Shown piece after piece: positions 1 through 8,216 of a DNA stretch of 64,000 bases. The first letter of the stretch is position 1. Every line of letters begins with the position of its first letter. Under the pieces are notes generated by a model that was given only the letters and a program-made list of their open reading frames with translations, searched no databases and was not told the DNA's origin. The translations under genes and the position numbers were made by a program. This DNA comes from Chrysophaeum taylorii (Eukaryota; Sar; Pelagophyceae; Pelagomonadales; Pelagomonadaceae): contig JAQMWT010000524.1 of NCBI GenBank assembly GCA_029834535.1, positions 434,001-498,000 of the forward strand. The letters run 5' to 3'.

Positions 1-418
1 GACGCCCTTCTTCTTCCACCACCCGCTCTTCTCCCTCAAGCTCCCCAGCCCCCCGAACGACTCGGTCTCCTCGCCCGTCCTGAAAAAGCCCAAGCTGGGC
101 ATTTTAGAATACTGTCCCGTCGACGACGACAACGAGGGCCCCGCGGGCGATCATGATCCCTTCTTCTACTCCAACCTCGACGACGATGATGACTTCATCG
201 ACGACAACATGACACCGCTCGGCGGCGGCGACGACGACCACAAGAACGACGAGGACGAGGAGGTCCCTCGCTGCCCAAAAAATGACGACCTCCAGGAGGA
301 GGAGGAGCCAGAGGAGGCGGCGCAGGGAAATGGAGAGGAGGACAGCAACGAGGAGGAGGAGGAGGAGGAGGAGGAGGATGACGACGAGGACGACGAGGAC
401 TTCGAGCCCCCCGAATAA
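1..418 (+). CDS. C-terminal part of an acidic protein, cut by the window edge
   Basis: The frame is open from base 2 to a TAA at 416-418, giving 138 residues with no start inside the window. The first 45 or so residues are mixed (FFFHHPLFSLKLPSPP, then LKKPKLGILEYCPV). The rest is dominated by Asp and Glu: DDD clusters, EEEEPEEAA, and a run of nine Glu followed by Asp runs ending FEPPE. Such tails are common on nuclear or chaperone-like proteins, but nothing here identifies a family. The GAC/GAG triplet runs are also replication-slippage prone. The reverse-strand frames across it are low-complexity shadows. I cannot assign a function. Confidence 0.55.
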   Translation, partial: TPFFFHHPLFSLKLPSPPNDSVSSPVLKKPKLGILEYCPVDDDNEGPAGDHDPFFYSNLDDDDDFIDDNMTPLGGGDDDHKNDEDEEVPRCPKNDDLQEEEEPEEAAQGNGEEDSNEEEEEEEEEDDDEDDEDFEPPE

Positions 419-770
419 TAAGCTGTTACGGTTGTTTGTGGTCATGGCGGACACTATTGTGCGCACCACAGCCATCCGTGGGGCTGGCTGTCCATCCAGG
501 ACGCTCGTGCGGAGCTTGTCTGGCTTGTGTTGTGCGCCTCGCCCAGCACCTTTGATTAATTATTATTCTGGTCACGCACGATAGAGCGGAATCAATGAGC
601 GCAACCCCACCCCCCCCCACCGTGTGAAATAGGCTCTCCGGTTCAACCTCCGCCCAAGGTCGTGAGTCAGCTTAAAGTTGTTACAATGATAACCCGGATC
701 CACCATCGAGAGCCTACCTACCTATTTCGACGGTGTGGGGTGTCCCGAAAATAAAAACAACCAGTCCCAG
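419..770. other. Intergenic stretch, no gene seen
   Basis: About 350 bases between two convergent 3' ends. It holds a C-rich run near 608-620 and no open frame with protein-like composition. Confidence 0.5.
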
Positions 771-1892
771 TCAACGCGGCCTGGTTGGCGTGGAACGCAG
801 ACATCGACCGTGAAAGGTGGTCCAGAGGGGGCGGAGGTTGTGCTTGAGGCATCGTTTATCCCACAAGCTGGCCTGGGTGGAGTAGGAGTGCTGGTAGAAC
901 TTGAAGTAGCCCTTTCTCGCCGTGACGCGGTCGGCCTTGCGGAAGGGAGCGTCGACGACGAGACAGGTGGTGGTCGAGGTGGTCCCGAAGCGGCGCTTGG
1001 CGTAGGCGCACCAGACCATGTCCAGGCCCCAATCGCTGTGGCTGGTGGTCGAGAGAAGACGCGAGTAGACGTCGGCGAGAACCGGGGCGCGAATGATGGG
1101 CGCCATGACCTCAACGAAGTCGGTGGCCCAGACCGTGCAATTGGGGGCGAAGCGATCCTGCTCGGGAGAAACGAGTTTCTGCCACGAGCCCCGAATGGTC
1201 GGTTGGGCGATGAGGGGTCGTTCGTCGCGGACGACGCCCAAGAAGGCCGCCACGGCGTCCATCGCGGGCCACCGGACGTCGTCGTCGAGGACCCAGACGT
1301 GCGAAAAGGCCTCGACTCGCGGGAGGACCTCGTTTCGGACGTAGTTAGCCTTGAAATCCGTGTAGTTGAAGGCGCGAGATACTCGAGGATACCAGGAGTA
1401 CGTCCGCGCGTACCAGTCCTGAGAACCATCGTAGTGCGCGAGCCAGACCGACAAATTGAGGGCGAGGGCCTTTTTGCACGTGTCGTTGACGATGACCGCC
1501 TTTTTTCGACCCACCGGCACGAATACGAGGACCCGAAACGCCCGCGGCGCCGGGAGCGGCTTCCAAGTCGGATACGGCGCCCGCCACGACAGCGCCGGGC
1601 GCCAGTCCTTGCATTTCGAGCGGATTGGGCAGGGTGCTCTCCCGCCGGTGGCCGAGCACGTCCGCGACACGCGCCGAACGACACCTGGGCAGCAGTTGTG
1701 CTTCCCGCCGCGCCGCCGGCCGCAAATCTCGTCGCTCAGACACACTCCGCACGTCGCGTTGCAGCAGACGGCCGCGTTTTCGGCGCCCTTGTAGAATCCC
1801 AGGAGCCCGTCGACGCACGGCCCGAGGGCATCGGCGCACCAAACCAGCAGCACGACGGCCCACCCCAGAAGCCGTGGCGGCGGCGGCGCCAT
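771..1892 (-). CDS. Secreted or Golgi DUF707-like putative glycosyltransferase
   Basis: 373 residues from an ATG at 1892. Residues 1-23 form a signal peptide or anchor (LLGWAVVLLVWCADALG). Residues 25-95 are Cys-rich (CC, CGVC, CCPG, C-PIRSKC) and probably a disulphide-bonded luminal module. From about residue 118 the chain resembles the DUF707 family: FVPVGRKKAVIVN, then WLAHYDGS, FNYTDFKANYV, and an acidic centre VWVLDDDVRW at about residue 212 that fits a metal/nucleotide-sugar DxD site, followed by PLIAQPTI. Donor and acceptor are unknown. The start codon is 38 bp from that of the divergent fusion gene at 1931, so the two probably share a promoter. The family call is by motif only. Confidence 0.72.
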   Translation of the reverse strand: MAPPPPRLLGWAVVLLVWCADALGPCVDGLLGFYKGAENAAVCCNATCGVCLSDEICGRRRGGKHNCCPGVVRRVSRTCSATGGRAPCPIRSKCKDWRPALSWRAPYPTWKPLPAPRAFRVLVFVPVGRKKAVIVNDTCKKALALNLSVWLAHYDGSQDWYARTYSWYPRVSRAFNYTDFKANYVRNEVLPRVEAFSHVWVLDDDVRWPAMDAVAAFLGVVRDERPLIAQPTIRGSWQKLVSPEQDRFAPNCTVWATDFVEVMAPIIRAPVLADVYSRLLSTTSHSDWGLDMVWCAYAKRRFGTTSTTTCLVVDAPFRKADRVTARKGYFKFYQHSYSTQASLWDKRCLKHNLRPLWTTFHGRCLRSTPTRPR

Positions 1893-1930
1893 GATCTAAA
1901 ACGGTTACGCGACGATATCCTAGTGACGTC
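1893..1930. promoter_or_regulatory. 38-bp divergent promoter with a MYB/MSA-like site
   Basis: Only 38 bases separate the start codons of the DUF707-like gene (-) and the glycosyltransferase-sulfotransferase gene (+). AAAACGGTTA lies at 1898-1907. The same ten bases occur at 6077-6086 in the next divergent promoter of the cluster. AACGG(C/T)(C/T)A is the core of the plant mitosis-specific (MSA) element bound by three-repeat MYB proteins; equating them here is inference. Confidence 0.35.
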
Positions 1931-4444
1931 ATGATGCTGCCGCCGACGACGATAATGGTCGCCGCCGCAGCCGCCGTTGCGGCGGCAGCAGAGAGGGTCT
2001 TTTACGTCGTGCTGGTTGACGAGAGCCAGCGCGACCACGCGCGCGCTGCCGCCTGCACCTGGCTGCGCGTCGTTGCGCCCCCGGCCAAGACAATCCTTGT
2101 CACCGAGCGCAATCGGTCGACCTTCCTAGCTTCGTTTCGCGCGTGCTCGTTTCGCCCGGCGCCGCACCTCGCCGTGAAGAGCCTCCTCGACTACACCCAC
2201 GTGGTCCGGCGCTTCGCGACAGCACTGAAACCCGCCGACGACGATTGGGTGGTCATCGCCCACGCTCACACGCTCGTGCGACCCGGGAAGCTCGCCGCGA
2301 TGCTCAAAGACAGGCAGATCGGCGACTACGCGGGGCTCGTGCGCAACGCCTCGGACGGTCCCCAGTATTTGGGATACTTCCCCCACGTCGCGCCCGAGCA
2401 CGGCCTCGTGCTACGGGGGGTCGCCGCGCGGAAGCTGACGACGGAAGCTCGGCGCGACGACTTTGACTTCCGCGCTGCCGAGTTCGGGGCCGCGCGGCTC
2501 GCCGCCGAGCTCCGGGCGTTTGGTATCACGCCCACGGATTCCGATTGCTTTCGCGCCGTTTCGGGCGACGACGACGACGACGACGACGACGACTGGATGC
2601 AGCGCGGCGTCACCCTCGGTCCCCTCGATCCGCGCGAGATGCTCGCGTTTGGGGCTCGCGTTTGGGGATCCGCCCTTCGGCCGCCGCCTTCGTACCCAAA
2701 ATCGTCGTCGTCGCCGACGCTCGCGATCGCGGTGCTCGTGCGCGAGAGCGAGGCGGTCGAGGCCGTGGCGGCCATCGAACGCGGTTGGGGCAGCGCCGTG
2801 CGGCGCGAAAACGGCAGAAACTCCGTCGAATTTTTCGTATCTGCCGACGTCGTCGTCGCCGCGGACAAGGAAGACGTCGTGCGTCTGGCGCTGCCGCCTC
2901 GACCCGACGCGTCGAGCCGGTTCTACTGGTCGAAAAAGAGCTTCGCCAAGGGCGACGAATGGAACGAGTGGCTGCGGCGAAAGGTGGCCGCGGTCGCGCG
3001 CCGGTTCTACGACGACGACGACCACGACGAAACGTCCTCTAGAGACTTCGTCATGATCGTCGACGACGACACCGAGGTCGTGCCGGGTCGACTCTTCGAG
3101 GTGCTCGCGGAGTACGACCCGCGGCGCGCGGTAGCCTTCGGTCGCAAGTTTGGCCACGTCGAAAAGGGGGCGCTCGTGGGCGGCGGGCCGGGAATCGTCA
3201 TTTCCCGCGCCGCGCTCCGTCGCATGGCAGCCGTCGACTGCCCCGACGCGCTCCCCATCATCTCCAAGACGGTTCCGGGGGGCGACGGCTGGCTCGGCCA
3301 ATGCTTCGATATGGCGGGGGTCCGCGTCGCAGACGACTGGCGTTTCAAGAGCTTCCCGCGCCACGCGTACCCCCCCGACCAACGATCGCGGTTCGCGACC
3401 TTCCACCGCAACTCGCACAAGAACCCCGTCTTTTTCGTCGACCCTACGACGACGTGCCGCCACGTCGTGAGCCACTGGATCCTCCGAAGACCAACCTGTG
3501 CGCCGCGGTTTGCCATTATTGGCGCGCCAAAATGCGGCACCACGAGTCTCCACTACGTCCTCGGACAACACCCCGACGTCGCGCTCCCCTCGCGCAAAGA
3601 ACTCAACTTCTGGGGCTCGCCCTGGTCCTCTTCGAGTGCGACCCCCACCACGCTCCGCAGCTTCTTGTTCCGCTACCTCGGCGCCTTTCCTTATGGTCGC
3701 GTCACCGGCGAGAGCTCGCCCGACTATTTCGTGTCGGGCGACGCCCCAAAGAACATGCTCCGCTTCGTCCCGAAAATTCAGCTCGTCATCAGCCTCCGCG
3801 ACCCCGTCGACCGCGCGGCTTCGGCCTATCACAACAAGCTCGACGACAAGAGCCTCCACCGCTATCTCAACGTCGACGACCCCCGCCTCGACACGGATCT
3901 TCCCTCCTACACCCCCCCCTCCTTCTCGGATCTCGCCCTCGACGTCAACGATACCCTCGAAACCTGCCCCGACTACGCCCGCCACCGCACTATGCGCGAG
4001 CCCGGGCAGCCGGGCTGCTTCGTCAACCCCTTCGTGCTCCACAGCTACTACGCCAAGTACCTCCGCCCATGGTTCGACGCCTTTCAGCCCCACCACTTCC
4101 TCGTCCTCGACTACGCCGACCTCGCCAACGCGCCAAACGCAACCTTCGCGCGCCTCGCGCACTTTCTTGGGTTGAGCCCTTTTCCCTACGACACGGCGCT
4201 CCGCTACAACACGAGGCACAACCGCGGCGTGCATCCCGCCTCCCGACGACGCAACAAAAAGCCCCGCGCGGGGGGGATCGTCACGGCGACCTACCGAGAC
4301 CCCCCGGGCCCCTGGACCATCGACCACCGGACGGCCACGATTCTCCACCGCTACTTCCGTTCTCCAAACAGACAGCTCCATGCCCTCCTCGCCACTACCG
4401 GCCACGCGAAGCCCTCCTGGCTGCGCTCATCATCATCACAGTGA
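1931..4444 (+). CDS. Fringe-like glycosyltransferase fused to a sulfotransferase
   Basis: 837 residues from ATG 1931; a second Met two codons on could also serve. The hydrophobic N-terminus (TIMVAAAAAVAAAA) fits a type II Golgi anchor. Residues 20-240 resemble a glycosyltransferase-like fold. An Asp run at about 213-221 separates it from residues 265-520, which carry Fringe-type signatures: FVMIVDDDTEV at about 376 (DDD metal site) and GGGPGIVISRAALRRM. From about 525 a PAPS-dependent sulfotransferase begins: FAIIGAPKCGTTSLHYVLG is the 5'-phosphosulphate loop and VISLRDPVDRAASAYHN the 3'-phosphate site, as in heparan-sulphate-type enzymes. One polypeptide could therefore both add and sulphate a sugar. 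No frameshift or intron is visible across the junction. Specificity cannot be read from sequence. Confidence 0.82.
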   Translation: MMLPPTTIMVAAAAAVAAAAERVFYVVLVDESQRDHARAAACTWLRVVAPPAKTILVTERNRSTFLASFRACSFRPAPHLAVKSLLDYTHVVRRFATALKPADDDWVVIAHAHTLVRPGKLAAMLKDRQIGDYAGLVRNASDGPQYLGYFPHVAPEHGLVLRGVAARKLTTEARRDDFDFRAAEFGAARLAAELRAFGITPTDSDCFRAVSGDDDDDDDDDWMQRGVTLGPLDPREMLAFGARVWGSALRPPPSYPKSSSSPTLAIAVLVRESEAVEAVAAIERGWGSAVRRENGRNSVEFFVSADVVVAADKEDVVRLALPPRPDASSRFYWSKKSFAKGDEWNEWLRRKVAAVARRFYDDDDHDETSSRDFVMIVDDDTEVVPGRLFEVLAEYDPRRAVAFGRKFGHVEKGALVGGGPGIVISRAALRRMAAVDCPDALPIISKTVPGGDGWLGQCFDMAGVRVADDWRFKSFPRHAYPPDQRSRFATFHRNSHKNPVFFVDPTTTCRHVVSHWILRRPTCAPRFAIIGAPKCGTTSLHYVLGQHPDVALPSRKELNFWGSPWSSSSATPTTLRSFLFRYLGAFPYGRVTGESSPDYFVSGDAPKNMLRFVPKIQLVISLRDPVDRAASAYHNKLDDKSLHRYLNVDDPRLDTDLPSYTPPSFSDLALDVNDTLETCPDYARHRTMREPGQPGCFVNPFVLHSYYAKYLRPWFDAFQPHHFLVLDYADLANAPNATFARLAHFLGLSPFPYDTALRYNTRHNRGVHPASRRRNKKPRAGGIVTATYRDPPGPWTIDHRTATILHRYFRSPNRQLHALLATTGHAKPSWLRSSSSQ

Positions 4445-4556
4445 CGACCGACATTTCTTCCTTCTTCTTCTTCTTCTTTCGAGGACACTTGGAGCGAGAC
4501 GCCGCTTCTTCTGCTTTAATTATCTCGGTGGTCGCAGCAGCAGCAAGAACATGTCC

Positions 4557-5009
4557 TCATCTTTTGTCGAGGTCGAGGGCCCAGGGCGAATCGGCGAGGA
4601 AGACAAACTTTGTCCAAAGTGGGGCCTGGGAAATGGGAGCGAGGCAGTGGAGGTGAAGGTGGTCGACCGAGGAAAACGGGGGTCGATGGAACCTGAGCCA
4701 GTAGTCGCCCGCCTTGTAGGCCTCGGGCTGGTGCTGCTCGAGGACGAGCAAGGCGACGCGCCTGAGATCATCGAGGTGTTTGGCGAGGCCTTCGGGTGAG
4801 TGCGGCACATAGCGTTTCGGGATGACGAGGCCGGCGAGGGGTGCGTACGGCTTGATGTTGCGAAATGCCCAGTAGTCGGGTTCGTCGTGGAGAACTGCGA
4901 CGGGCAGCTCGCGCCGCAGGAGCTTGCCGAAGACCGAGGGGTTGGCCGCGATGTCCTGCTCGAGGGATATTCTGGCCGCAAGCATCATCATGGGGGCAAG
5001 GGTCATCAT
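4557..5009 (-). CDS. HIT-family nucleotide-binding protein
   Basis: 150 residues if the ATG at 5009-5007 is used. The chain reads like a HINT/aprataxin-type histidine-triad protein: VLHDEPDYWAFRNIKPYAP, then GLVIPKRYVPHSP, and the triad in SSVDHLHLHCLAP near 4640. HIT proteins hydrolyse or transfer nucleotides through the central His. The start overlaps the stop of the upstream same-strand glycosyltransferase frame (TGATG). It may therefore be a separate gene with an embedded 5' end or a downstream exon of that gene. In the second case an intron ending at a CAG near residue 16 (after SLE) could join them. The 3' end faces the sulfotransferase fusion across about 110 bp. Confidence 0.72.
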   Translation of the reverse strand: MMTLAPMMMLAARISLEQDIAANPSVFGKLLRRELPVAVLHDEPDYWAFRNIKPYAPLAGLVIPKRYVPHSPEGLAKHLDDLRRVALLVLEQHQPEAYKAGDYWLRFHRPPFSSVDHLHLHCLAPISQAPLWTKFVFLADSPWALDLDKR

Positions 5010-6073
5010 CAACTTGAACTTCCAAGTGGTGGTGGTGGTGGTGGTGGTTTGAAGCACGCGACGGTTTGGTGGTAGGGGGGGTCGGGTTGGCGGGGTCGGG
5101 CGTGGCGCTTGAGGTAGCACTCGCCGTACTTGTTGTAGACGAGGGCAGCGCAGCCGTTGGATTCGGCGCAGGCACGCTGGCACGCGGCGAAGGAAGTGTG
5201 GGTGCCACAGGCCTCGCCGGCAACGCAGGCCGCGAGGACGTTGGTGTGGTTCCTGCATCGACGAAGAAGAAGAGGGAGGACGGTGTTATTATTGGTGTGG
5301 GACGAACGGTCCCCAAGCTCCTTGATGGGGTGGGCGACGAGGACGTCGGGCCGGTGGATGGCTTGGTCGAGGGTGAGGAAGTGCTGCTTGCCGTCGTGGG
5401 CGTTGAGGGCGAGATGTCGACGATGCTGGTCGGTGAGGGCGTGCCACGGAAGGCCGTCGCGGTAAAGGACGTAGGGTAAGAAGATTTCGTGGTGGCTCGA
5501 GGCGGGTTCGGCGTGGAGTCTCTGGATCAGAGCCTCGGCGAGGCGCTTGGAGAAGCGACAGACGCACCAGAACGCGGTCGAGAACGGGTCGCGATCGACC
5601 GCGTGTTCCGGGCGTCCGACGCGCCAGCCTTTGGCGACCCAAAATGGTAGCGCGCGGCCGCCCGCCCCCACGAAGTCGGCCGTGACGTCGTCGTAGGTCG
5701 CCGCGAAGGCGCTCATGTTCCTAACGTACGCGTCGTCTTCGAGCATCCACATGTAGTGGAAACCGGAATTCGCGAACCACCTGAGGGCCCCGAGGCGCGC
5801 GGGGTTGTCCGTGTATTTGCCGTTGAAGTTCCCCACCTTGCGGCCGAAGGCCCGCACGTTGGCCGCGTTCGACAGCGCGATGAGGTTCGGGTGTTGCGGG
5901 GGGATGCCGCTGGCGGTGTCGAAGGCGACCTTCACCGCGTAGGGAGAGGTTGCCTCGAGCCGCGCGAGCAATTGGGTCTGGACCTCGGTGCGCCCGCGGC
6001 TCAGCAAGGTCACAACCACCGTCGTCGCCCTCCCAAGGAGGAGATGTTGTAATAGCAATATCATCATCATCAT
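5009..6073 (-). CDS. Putative glycosyltransferase with a Cys-rich C-terminal module
   Basis: 354 residues. The N-terminus is MMMMILLLQHLLLG, a likely signal anchor. Four in-frame Met codons from a (CAT)n tract make the exact start uncertain. The core has HYMWMLEDDAYVRNMS at about residue 108, an acidic EDD centre as in nucleotide-sugar transferases. FGRKVGNFNGKYTD precedes it and WCVCRFSKRLAEALI follows, a layout shared with the neighbouring transferases. Residues about 285-335 form a PAN/WSC-like Cys module (CVAGEACGTHTSFAACQRAC and C-AALVYNKYGECYL). The protein ends in a Pro run and GSSS. The start is 14 bp from the divergent gene at 6088. Substrate unknown. Confidence 0.65.
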   Translation of the reverse strand: MMMMILLLQHLLLGRATTVVVTLLSRGRTEVQTQLLARLEATSPYAVKVAFDTASGIPPQHPNLIALSNAANVRAFGRKVGNFNGKYTDNPARLGALRWFANSGFHYMWMLEDDAYVRNMSAFAATYDDVTADFVGAGGRALPFWVAKGWRVGRPEHAVDRDPFSTAFWCVCRFSKRLAEALIQRLHAEPASSHHEIFLPYVLYRDGLPWHALTDQHRRHLALNAHDGKQHFLTLDQAIHRPDVLVAHPIKELGDRSSHTNNNTVLPLLLRRCRNHTNVLAACVAGEACGTHTSFAACQRACAESNGCAALVYNKYGECYLKRHARPRQPDPPYHQTVACFKPPPPPPPLGSSS

Positions 6074-6087
6074 CAGAAAACGGTTAA
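6074..6087. promoter_or_regulatory. 14-bp divergent gap with a repeated AAAACGGTTA site
   Basis: The start codons at 6073 (-) and 6088 (+) are 14 bp apart, which leaves no room for two untranslated leaders unless transcripts overlap or true starts lie inside the frames. AAAACGGTTA at 6077-6086 is identical to 1898-1907. A (CAT)n run lies just inside the minus-strand gene. Confidence 0.3.
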
Positions 6088-6975
6088 ATGCTAATAATAA
6101 GTCTTGCAGCAGGAGCGATCCTAGCAGCTGCTGCTGGCGCTGCGGCGTGGCACCCGCGACCCCGGGCCGAGGCGGTCGATTGGAGCTACAAAAAGAAGCG
6201 CGTCCTCGTGTTCGTGCCCGGCATCGGGTGCGCGAATCCCGGTCGGCTCGGGATTCTCGCGTCCAACTTGGTCAAGGTGGGCGAAGATTTTGATTGCCTC
6301 GTGGGATCTTTTGTTGAGGAAGGTGCGCTGCGGCGCACAGACAACGCGACCCTCGCGAGCATATCGCGGCGGTGCTACGTCGAATACAAGGTGGGGAGCG
6401 GGTTCGCGGACTTCATGCAGGCCGTGAGCCCGTGGTTGGTCCGCCGATCTGGATACTCTCACGTCCTCGTCTTGCTCGAAGACGTCAGGCTGCGGGATTC
6501 GTTTGATCTTCGCCAACTCCTCGACCTCAGCGAAGCCTACGGCCTCGCCGTGTCGAGCCCGCGGATTTCCAAGGCGAATTTGCATCCGCTCTTGGGACTC
6601 TCCAAAGCCTCGCCGTCCAAGGAAATCCTCTCGGTCGACGTCGTCGAGATCTTCGCGACGCTCTTCCGCGCCGACGCCTGGGAGTGTATCTTCGACCTCC
6701 AGGACCCCACGAGGATGCTCCAGGGGCACGGTCCCGCGCGGATTTTGTACAAGACCTGCAAGATGCGCCATCCAGACTTCAAGATGGGCGTCTTGAATTT
6801 CATGGACGCCGACCACGTGGGCGCCAAGGACAAGTGCAAACCGATCGAGCTGTACGACGACCTCCGCCACTGGCCCGGCCCCAAGCAGCGCCGGGAGGCT
6901 CTCAAGCGCTTCGCCCCCGACGAGTACATCGACAAGGGCTCCGTCCTCAACCGCACCTTGGTACCACTACAATAA
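6088..6975 (+). CDS. Secreted DUF707-like protein, putative glycosyltransferase
   Basis: 295 residues with a clear signal peptide (MLIISLAAGAILAAAAGAAAW). The body shows the same plan as the gene at 771-1892: RVLVFVPGIGCANPGRLGIL near residue 38, DFDCLVGSFVEEG, RRCYVEYKVGSGFADFM, and the acidic centre SHVLVLLEDVRLRDS near 128-142, then YGLAVSSPRIS. It probably belongs to the DUF707 group and acts in the secretory pathway. Its last 29 bases overlap the 3' end of the CorA-like locus on the other strand. It completes a five-gene cluster of likely glycan-modifying functions from 0.77 to 7.0 kb. Confidence 0.65.
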   Translation: MLIISLAAGAILAAAAGAAAWHPRPRAEAVDWSYKKKRVLVFVPGIGCANPGRLGILASNLVKVGEDFDCLVGSFVEEGALRRTDNATLASISRRCYVEYKVGSGFADFMQAVSPWLVRRSGYSHVLVLLEDVRLRDSFDLRQLLDLSEAYGLAVSSPRISKANLHPLLGLSKASPSKEILSVDVVEIFATLFRADAWECIFDLQDPTRMLQGHGPARILYKTCKMRHPDFKMGVLNFMDADHVGAKDKCKPIELYDDLRHWPGPKQRREALKRFAPDEYIDKGSVLNRTLVPLQ

Positions 6976-8172
6976 GCTCCTCCGAGCAGGAGGAGGAGGA
7001 AGGAAGCCGGGAGGAGGAGGAGGAGTATTTTTTTCTTCGGTGATGCGCGAGCTGGAAGACGCCGACGGGCTCGAGGGTCTGGAGCCAGCCGCGGTACCAA
7101 AAGGCCCCGAGGATGATCGAAACGACGATCACGCACAGAATGCAGAAGAGCTCGAACGCGTACGGGAATCTCGCGACCGGCAAACGATCAAAGTTCATCC
7201 CGTAGACCCCCGTCAAAAAAGAGAGGGGGAGGAAAATCGTCGCGACCAGCGACACCAGGATGTTCACCCTCTGGTAGTCGTCGTCCTGGCGCATCCTCGC
7301 GAGATTCGTCTACCCCTCCAGAAGATCGTCCTGCTGGCGAAGCCGCCGGAGGTCGGCTCTCGCGAGGTGATCCAGGTCGCGGGCCCAAGGACCCAATAGT
7401 TTCTCGGTGCCGAAGTGTCCCGCCGCCGCGTGTGCCACGAGAGCCGCCTGCTCGTAGTACTCGAGGAGCCGCGCGACGTGTGCCCGCGCCTCGCCGGCTT
7501 CCAAAAGCGTCGCGACAGTTCCGTCGAACCCGACGCGCCTGTGACGGAACCCGGGCTTCTTCTCGTCGGCGCAGACCTCGGCGAGGCGGATGACCACCAC
7601 CTCGTCTAGCCCCCCGAAGTGGCACGTGCGTCCCACGGCGAGCGCGGCGCGCACGGGCTTGGCGCACGCGTATACCCCCCCCGAGCTCGACCGCCCTGAC
7701 CCTCTCGACCTCGCTCGACGCCAGCTCGACGGCGACCGGCGACCTCCCCGCGAACCCCCCGTGGCACGCCTCGCTCCACCAGCTTCCCCTCGGGGCGCTC
7801 TCATCGTGGTCGACGCTCGCGACGGCCACGACGACGTGCCCCCCGCACGCGGCCGCGAGCGCGAGCCTCTGCTCGCCGCTCAGCGACGACCACGGCAGGA
7901 TCGCCGACCATAACGTCCACCCGTCGTCGAGCCGTTCAACGCAGGCCCGGCTCTCGGTCGCGGCGAGGGTCTCGACGGCTACCGGGTGCAGCGCCCGTGC
8001 GCTCCTCCAGCACCCTGCACAACCCCTCGACGTCGCTATCTCCGTCGAGCTCGACCCACCACGTGATGGAGGACGACGACGACTCTTCGCCGCCGCTGCC
8101 GGATACCACGCCGGCGATGCGCTCGGCGTCGACGCGCTCCGTCCTCATCCCCGACGCCTCGATCGCGCGCAA
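6947..8172 (-). pseudogene. CorA-type Mg2+ transporter, apparently disrupted
   Basis: Three consecutive frames together spell a CorA protein. The N-terminal piece (from ATG 8172 or 8148) contains SSITWWVELDGDSDVEGL. It breaks near 8000 at a GGG, after which the next frame gives ALHPVAVETLAATESRACVE, the usual LHPLAVED-like segment. A second break falls in a run of eight G (plus-strand C run 7675-7682), after which VYACAKPVRAAL and GGLDEVVVIRLAEV follow. An in-frame TAG comes after QQDDLLEG near 7310. The frame then resumes with TNLARMRQDDDYQRVNILVS, VATIFLPLSFLTG and the signature YGMNF, plus a second membrane helix. Two indels and a stop suggest a pseudogene; homopolymer sequencing errors could explain the indels but not the TAG. 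Confidence 0.65.
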
Positions 8173-8216
8173 CGTGTAGTAGTGTCACATTCTTTTTCGC
8201 CACAACACTTCAACAC

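Noticed and set aside
2411-4405. 664-codon minus-strand frame
   Set aside because: Antisense of the GT-sulfotransferase fusion; the plus strand carries the conserved motifs.
7290-7312. An 18-bp GT...AG intron that would remove the CorA TAG
   Set aside because: Far shorter than the 39-82 bp introns seen here, and it would delete conserved residues before the pore helix; a nonsense change is simpler.
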